A stretch of DNA of 64,000 nt, taken from positions 18,389,443 through 18,453,442 of the forward strand of contig NC_003071.7 in the NCBI RefSeq assembly GCF_000001735.4, written 5' to 3'. The translations under genes and the position numbers were made by a program. The stretch's first letter is position 1, and each line of letters opens with the position of its first letter. The DNA comes from Arabidopsis thaliana. Its lineage: Eukaryota; Streptophyta; Magnoliopsida; Brassicales; Brassicaceae. Shown here piece after piece: positions 58,040 through 64,000 of the stretch. The notes under the pieces were generated by a model. It made no database searches. It was not told the DNA's origin and saw nothing but the letters and a program-made list of their open reading frames with translations.

Positions 58040-59562
58040 TTAAAAGGAAGAGAGACAATCATGGTCAGGAGAAGTGGAGTCATCAGAGGGAATGTGGTTG
58101 TGACGACCTTCGTAAGTAGTAATCACCATTCTACAATCTTCCGATAGTCGCTCCACTCTCTTTTTCACCCTACAGTTGTTGTGTGTGCATCTGTAATAAC
58201 TCCTGTTTATATGTTTCATTCATTAATACACATCATTAGACATAATAATTAAATTCAATTAACCATTAAAAACGTGTGAATATGTTCAAAAATAGTTGGG
58301 AATATATGTGTAGACATGGCACAATAAAAAGAGATAAAAATAGAAAGGGATATTTTTTGCATTCTTAATGATGACAGCACCCGAGGGACGTACAGACGAT
58401 ACATACTAAAACTATATGTACGTTAGTACGTACAATAAATATAATTCTAACTATGAATATACATATGTATAAGATAAACAGTAGTCATGTCTAGTACTTG
58501 AGCTACGGTTCCATAAGAGCCTAAAGAGAGAATATTATGATGCACCTAGCTAAATTAAGTTTTCACCTCAGCTTTTACGAAACTATCAATCATCAACCAA
58601 TGTGATTATACGAGGATCACTGCTAATTAAGGACATGTTATATTAGGAAACTATTGGTAAAGTTAATGAAGCCTAAGCAGTCACATATATGTGGTGGTGA
58701 TGATAATTAACTAATTTAGTACCTGGGGTGAAGGCTGTTCTTGACGACTTTCTGACCATATTTACGCCATTTGTAGCCATCGTCAAGAACATCAACATCG
58801 CTTTTGGTTTGGAAACAGAATCTTGGCTCTCTTAGTTTCCTCCTTATCTTCACTTTGTTCTTCATATCTCCACTTCCACTATTTGATCTCCACCTGAGTA
58901 CACTCTAATGTCTTAGACACATTGTTTATACTTTATACCTTAGGTTTAATCCTTTCTCATAAGTCTTAGTGTAAATATATAGTCTATAGTTCTATTGGAT
59001 CACAAAAAAAATGCAAGGGAGATATAAAAGTTTAATTAATTAATCAGTTATTGAAGAAGAAAAAAAGAGAATAAATTAACATGAACAAGAAGAAGAAATG
59101 GATTCATCTTTTAATCCAACGATGTAAATTACCAAGAATTAGAATGAGCATCATTGTTAGTTCCACCTCCAAAATTCTCCTGATCATCATTAACCACCTT
59201 TGATCCCAAGGGTCCTCCACCCTACAAAAAATCATATTAGACCTTCCAAATCAAGATCAATAAATACTTCAAATAAAATTAAACAAGATCTTTTTATATA
59301 TGTATATAAAGAAAGAGAGATCAAAGACCTGAAGATTATTAGAAAACCCTAGAGGTGCATGAGTAGTAGTAGTGGAGGAAGAGTTGTGAATGGGGAAAGA
59401 AGGAGAAGAAAGAGAAGAGGAAGAAGAAGAAGAGAAAAAGGTTAAGACATTGGTTTCTTCAAAAGGAACGAGGAAGTTCATATTCTCTTGAATCGTCGTC
59501 GACGACGATGTCACTTGTTGTAGATCGTAATTACTGAATACTCTTCTCCCTCCTCCTTCCAT
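58040..59562 (-). CDS. WRKY12: WRKY12 transcription factor
   Basis: Exons 59562-59329, 59221-59133, 58893-58723 and 58202-58040 give 218 residues. The single WRKY domain is at about 140-200: [20 protein letters not shown], then YRCTHNNC and RHNH, i.e. WRKYGQK with a C-x4-C-x23-H-x-H zinc site, group IIc. The intron inside the domain between HPR and SYYRC is the conserved group-I/II position. The N-terminus is Ser/Thr-rich with a poly-Ser run. I placed the start at MEGGGRR; an in-frame ATG 15 bp upstream adds MRLKT. WRKY12 binds W-boxes, represses secondary-wall thickening in pith, and affects flowering time. The locus is probably At2g44745. Confidence 0.96.
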
Positions 59563-60366
59563 TGTTTTTAATCTCAATCTCTCCTTGTTCCTTTTTGTTG
59601 ACTATTTTGTACCAATTTAAAATAGTGTATGACACTAATTTATTTCTATATAAATTAATAATGTTTTAAATGTTACTTTGACGGTTTATCTTCTCTTGCT
59701 TTCGTATAGAAAGGGTAGGGCTTCGTGTGTATGTCCCCACACGTGTCAAAGACCCTCCAAACATATTATTTGTACCATTCGTGTCTTTGGCAGTCAACTT
59801 CATGTGAAGTGTTTTAATGTTTATAAATCATATCGCTAACAAAACAAAATTCGATTCCATTATATACTCGAATATATATATTTCTTCGCATAATTCAAAA
59901 CATCGTAAATCCTTGATATTTATGCGTATTGTGGTCGACCAAAGGCGGCGATTTTTAAATTCAGTTTAACAAAAAACAAATTGCATTTTATGAATATATA
60001 TAGGTTATTCCACAACATTCTAATATCGTATAAAGAAATATATATGTACGAAGAAATGTAAATACGAATATACAATAAGTACTTTTCTGACGTACTAATT
60101 AATGATCAGTATAATACTAACAACAAAATAATCATACCAATAACGTTTACAATACATCAATTTTATTAGATAATTAACGAATTTTACTTTCATTTGTTTA
60201 AGCAAGTAACCTGAATCATTAATTAAACCTAACCATTCCATAATGAGGCCAAAAGAAGGTTTGGAGTTTGGACTGATTATTATGATCAGCTTTCTGAAGC
60301 AACCTAAGAAATTAAATGAAGGACATTGTTCATTTCACATGACAATTTTGATAGAGAGAGAAAAAG
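59563..60366. promoter_or_regulatory. WRKY12 upstream region
   Basis: About 800 bp of AT-rich DNA with one G-box, cacgtgtc at 59740-59747, about 180 bp from the WRKY12 start codon. No other clear motif. Confidence 0.45.
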
Positions 60367-60519
60367 ATGGGAGAGAAAGAAGTTGTCAAGGAGGTAATCG
60401 AGTGTGGTGGAGGTACATCAAAGCTTCCATCCATCTCAAGATGTGTCCTAAAGCTGATGATGGAAACGACACCCACAAAAGTTACCTCTTCTCAAATCAT
60501 GTCGAATCCACCTTCATAA
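60367..60519 (+). CDS. Candidate small protein, 50 residues
   Basis: ATG at 60367 in a strong context (A at -3, G at +4), stop TAA at 60517-60519. The product starts MGEKEVVKEVIECGGGTSKL and contains ISRCVLKLMMETTPTKV. Its composition is far more protein-like than that of the longer overlapping frame at 60243-60533, which is rich in Phe, Ile and His. I recognise no family. No TATA box is obvious. It could be a real short gene, an exon of something unseen, or chance. Confidence 0.3.
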   Translation: MGEKEVVKEVIECGGGTSKLPSISRCVLKLMMETTPTKVTSSQIMSNPPS

Positions 60520-62028
60520 TTTTTGTTTTGTAAATTTAATCCCAATAATTTTATTTGAATAATTTCATTAGACTATATGTTTATATCGTTTATTGAAAAT
60601 CACAATTTTTTTAAAAAAATTTATGCATATGCAATAATTTATAAAAGTCGTTAGACATCAATCAGAATATCAAACAAAACTCATCCATGTTTTTATTTGG
60701 CTTTTAACATTCCTCGGTCGATGTTACAGTAATGGCTGGTTTGAAAAAAAAGTGTATTTCTTACAGTATTGAGAATTTGATAGTTACACACAACAACACA
60801 AACACCCCAAGAAAAGAGCCGGCCAACTTCCTCCACAATAGCAACACAAAGCAACAATGACTAATATAACATTTTTTTAATCTTCTTTTTGACAAAACCA
60901 TAAAACATGATTGAGGTGGATTTTAATTTTATTTTTAATTTACCGGTCCAATCTACTCCATAATTAACTATCATCATAAGGTTCAGAACACTTGCTTAAA
61001 TAGCCATTAAAGGAATTATACTACCATTAGTTTGTTGATCTTATTCTTACCGAGTTACTGACACCAAGAGTACTGTTGGTTTTTCAGGTAGAAACATATG
61101 GCTACGGTAGTTTCAAAAGCTAAGGTCTTCTTGTTTGTTTATGTATGAAAATTATCGGTTTTACTCTAAAAGAATCATATATAACGCTTTAGTTTTCTTT
61201 TCCGAACACATTTTATTAAGTTGTAAATACAAACACAAGATATAGTCGAAACGTTTAGAGTTGGAAAAATGATTTGATCAAATAAAACTTTATATTAGGT
61301 TAAATGCAAACATAATCAAAAGATGCAAATGAAAAGAGGAGAATAATTAATTATAAGATCATAGGTTAAGACAAAGAGAGAAAGAGAGGCATAATAAAGG
61401 TTATATATAATAGGGGATGAATTCCATGCAACAATGATTACACGTTTCAATCAAATCCGTAAGGAATTTTCCAAATTTAATGATGGTGAGATTTCTAAGG
61501 CATATTTTTCTCTCTTGTAGGTGCCCACTTTGTCTCCTCCTTCATTCTCCTTTCGTTTTCTTTTCTTAGTTTGTTTTCATACTTTGATGTCTTTGAAAAT
61601 TCATGTGGAGATGCATACACGAGCTCGTCACGTACCGTTGGCTATAACCTAAACCTAACTACATAGTTCTATATATATCCACTATTTTCATACAAGTTCA
61701 ATATCAATTTTCATTGAAATGAGTTTGAGGATAAAACAAGAACAAAAAATATAAGTTGGGTTCGTAAATACGTAAGTTATCAAAAAAAAAATTGAAACTC
61801 TAAAATCAATACTATTTGTGGATCTATATCCAGCAAACAAAGGAAAAGGAATGTATTACTGAATTCCAAAATAAGATCCAGTGGGCGACAAACCCAAGCC
61901 CAATTGTAATTCAGGCCCAATGGGCCTACAAAGCAGAACAAGATACCAAATTAAGGCACAAGTTAGTTCGAAAAACTTTCTCCGGCGGAAACTTACGCCG
62001 GCGGCACAAACTTTGTGTCTTGCTCAAG
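60520..62028. other. Intergenic region upstream of TPK2
   Basis: Mostly AT-rich and empty. A TATA-like tatatata stands at about 61671, followed only by an 11-codon frame at 61720. The TPK2 promoter shows a palindromic site-II element, ggcccaatgggcc, at 61914-61926. Confidence 0.5.
61914..61926. promoter_or_regulatory. Palindromic site-II (TCP) element of TPK2
   Basis: ggcccaatgggcc: two inverted GGCCCA words around one central base, about 150 bp upstream of the TPK2 start codon. TCP factors bind such sites in housekeeping genes. Confidence 0.6.
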
Positions 62029-62052
62029 ATGATTGCGTCGAATTTTATGTAA
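62029..62052 (+). promoter_or_regulatory. Upstream ORF in the TPK2 leader, ending in ATG-TAA
   Basis: ATG at 62029 opens a seven-codon frame (MIASNFM) whose last sense codon is itself an ATG directly followed by TAA (62047-62052). It ends 15 bases before the probable TPK2 start codon and is in the same frame. If in the mature 5' UTR, it would force reinitiation or leaky scanning. Confidence 0.5.
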
Positions 62053-62067
62053 ACAATTGGCTCTCCG

Positions 62068-63312
62068 ATGTTGTCAGCCATGGATGTTATGATTCACTCT
62101 TCAAGCTTTCTCCTCCCTTGCGACGAAACTTGTGGGACGAGATACGCTCTCGTTGTTCTTAACCAGAATTTACCACGATTCACTCCTCTTCTCTGGGAAC
62201 ATGGTAATTATCTCTCTATTCTTCAGAATATATAAATGAATCTGTTTTTTTTTTATTACGAATATTCTGTGTAGAACAGCAAAACTTCGTCTCTGTGCTG
62301 ATGGAGGCGCTAATCGCATCTACGACGAATTACCTCTCTTCTTCCCTCACGAAGACCCTTTTGTCATTCGAAACAGGTCTCAGATTTATGTCTCTATTTC
62401 TCTCATAGAGAAAGGTTTCAGGAAGAAGAAGTTGAAACTGGAAAGTTTTGTCTTTTTATTTTATAGATAGTTCTGAGAATTGTACTTTTTAGGTATAAGC
62501 CCGATGTTATCAAGGGAGATATGGATTCTATACGCCGTGACGTCCTCGACTTTTATGTTTACTGGGTAAGCTCTTTCTTCTTACTATTATTATGCATTAG
62601 ATCACAACAGTGTCTGTATTTGATCTAACATGCTTTTTCTCCAGGGAACTAAGGTTATAGATGAATCTCATGATCAAGATACCACTGATCTTGATAAATG
62701 CATTTCGTATATCCGTCACTCTACTTTGAATCAGGAGAGTTCCAGAGTAAGTTCTTTTTTTTAATTACAGAGGAATGCTAGCTCGCTGCGTTTGTTTCTC
62801 TGCAACATTTTCACTATCTGTTTTATGTTAGCTCCAGATTCTTGCCACTGGAGCACTCGGGGGAAGATTCGATCATGAAGCCGGTAATCTCAACGTCTTA
62901 TATCGATATCCAGACACAAGGATAGTCCTTTTATCTGATGATTGTCTCATCCAACTCCTTCCAAAGACTCATCGACATGAAATACATATTCACTCTTCTC
63001 TTCAAGGACCTCACTGTGGACTTATACCCATTGGAACTCCATCTGCCAATACCACTACCTCAGGGCTTAAATGGGATCTCAGTAAGTAACATCTTCCATC
63101 ATCATCATCATCATCATTATCAGATCGATCTAATTATTCTGGTTTTTTTTTATAATCGTCTTACAGGCAACACTGAGATGAGATTTGGTGGGTTGATAAG
63201 TACATCGAACTTGGTTAAAGAAGAGATAATCACAGTCGAATCGGATTCGGATCTTCTCTGGACTATTTCCATCAAGAAGACAGGACTTCCTGTACAAGAC
63301 CATAAACCTTAG
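62068..63312 (+). CDS. TPK2: Thiamine pyrophosphokinase 2
   Basis: Six exons, 62068-62203, 62280-62376, 62493-62565, 62645-62746, 62832-63081 and 63167-63312, give 267 residues starting MLSAMDVMIHSSSF. A second in-frame ATG at 62080 would start MDVMIHSS. The enzyme transfers pyrophosphate from ATP to thiamine to make thiamine diphosphate in the cytosol. The catalytic N-domain has RLCADGGANRIYDEL, YKPDVIKGDMDSIR, ESHDQDTTDLDKC and TGALGGRFDHEAGNLN; the Asp residues of GDMDS and DQDTTD hold Mg-ATP. The C-terminal beta domain ends SDSDLLWTISIKKTG. Exon 2 uses the acceptor aacag|CAAAAC, which gives the conserved EHAKLRLCADGG. There is no transit peptide. The locus is probably At2g44750. Confidence 0.95.
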
Positions 63313-63494
63313 TGGCGCCACTCTTTAGTTTTATACGCTACTATTATATTCATGATGCATCGAAGAATTACTTCAACATTATTGTGTTGATTTGTTTTCA
63401 CTATACCAGCAAATAACAATTTATTGCCTTACCAAACATCAGCTAGTGTTACTACATTTGTACTAGATAGTATCAAATCTAAAACAGAGGAGTT

Positions 63495-64000
63495 TTACTT
63501 GGGTTCTTCTGTCCATCGTCTCTTCATTTCGGATTTGGATCGAACTTCTTTAAGATTCCCATCCAAACCATAATCTCTCTCCATCACAAGATTGATTCCT
63601 TCATCTGAATACCATCCAACTCCAATGCACAACACTCCATCTTTCTTCACATCCACGTATGCACTCACACCACCTGGTAGCCACATCACAGACACATCTT
63701 GCATATCTATCATCTCTTCCTCCCCAAACGAAACCAAAGTTTCCGGTAAGTTCCTTCTCTTTAGAGCTTCTGTGCAGAGGTACACAACTGGAGTGCTTTC
63801 ACCTGGCTGTTCGAATTCGGCTTCTTCTCCGTAGAGTGGAGTTGCATTTACTTCAAATACTTTCCATGATCCTGTTAGTTCTGATGGTTGCGTGCGTTTC
63901 CTCTGTGAGAATGGTTTTAACTCCAATGGTGCGTCGTTGTCACTGAGACATAAACCGTTAAGGGTCAGAGACACTGACATACCGAAGAGAATGATATAAA
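63495..64000 (-). CDS. DUF3598-domain protein, 3' part only
   Basis: The open minus-strand frame reads from the window edge to the stop at 63495-63497 without interruption: ...LFGMSVSLTLNGLCLSD, then ELTGSWKVFEVNATPLYGEE, VVYLCTEALKRRNLPETLVS, MQDVSVMWLPGGVSAYVDVK and VLCIGVGWYSDEGINLVMER, ending MKRRWTEEPK. The frame is open past the first Met shown (63980), so the gene continues beyond the window. I recognise the C-terminal half of the lipocalin-like DUF3598 family, found in plants and cyanobacteria and often plastid-targeted. The molecular role is unknown. It converges on TPK2 with 182 bp between stops. The locus is probably At2g44760. Confidence 0.8.
   Translation of the reverse strand, partial: YIILFGMSVSLTLNGLCLSDNDAPLELKPFSQRKRTQPSELTGSWKVFEVNATPLYGEEAEFEQPGESTPVVYLCTEALKRRNLPETLVSFGEEEMIDMQDVSVMWLPGGVSAYVDVKKDGVLCIGVGWYSDEGINLVMERDYGLDGNLKEVRSKSEMKRRWTEEPK

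Noticed and set aside
60243-60533. 96-residue plus-strand frame upstream of WRKY12
   Set aside because: Composition is unlike a protein and a better short frame overlaps it (60367-60519).
61881-62162. 93-residue frame overlapping the TPK2 start
   Set aside because: It begins at GTG, not ATG, and overlaps TPK2 exon 1 in another frame; TPK2 homology decides the coding frame.

Overview
The window is nuclear DNA from a flowering plant and matches the long arm of Arabidopsis thaliana chromosome 2, around At2g44550 to At2g44760. I base this on recognising the gene order from memory, on compact intron-rich genes with AT-rich GT-AG introns, and on intergenic DNA that is short and AT-rich. Locus numbers and symbols come from recall of the families, not from a search. 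Exon borders were read by eye from splice sites, reading-frame continuity and family conservation; in most spliced genes the frame closes exactly.

Layout. 1-6.8 kb: three tandem minus-strand GH9 endoglucanase genes, the first cut by the window edge, with a MITE-like insertion between the first two. 7.6-12.6 kb: a tandem duplication of about 2.3-2.7 kb, each unit carrying one intronless RING-H2 gene. The first unit holds a Harbinger-like MITE that the second lacks. 12.6-17.5 kb: the cohesion factor DCC1 and the dynamin DRP1D. 19.4-20.3 kb: a plant protein of unknown function. 22.3-25.6 kb: RABH1B and mitochondrial acyl carrier protein, divergent. 26.4-29.6 kb: an F-box/kelch gene divergent from a TGD4-like gene. 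30.1-33.4 kb: chloroplast CPN10 and ALG8. 35.8-41.2 kb: an FLZ zinc-finger gene, CKB4 and ROP8. 41.6-47.2 kb: a second F-box/kelch gene, in inverted orientation to the first, then a three-RRM protein of the hnRNP-Q/LIF2 type. 48-49.1 kb: a trihelix factor. 49.7-52.2 kb: two decayed host genes, an F-box/DUF295 relic and an ankyrin-PGG relic, with a short direct repeat. 52.8-59.6 kb: CYCP4;1 and WRKY12, separated by about 4 kb that contains a plausible unrecorded 40-residue ORF. 62.1-64 kb: TPK2, then the 3' part of a DUF3598 gene.

Most genes are unrelated single-copy housekeeping or signalling genes and do not form one pathway. The related sets are the GH9 cluster, the RING pair and the F-box/kelch pair. 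I saw no retroelement, tRNA, rRNA or CRISPR array. I found no convincing novel multi-gene system. The best leads are two short ORFs (57,017 and 60,367), a short upstream ORF before TPK2, the E2F-type site ahead of DCC1, and the differential MITE insertion in the RING duplication.
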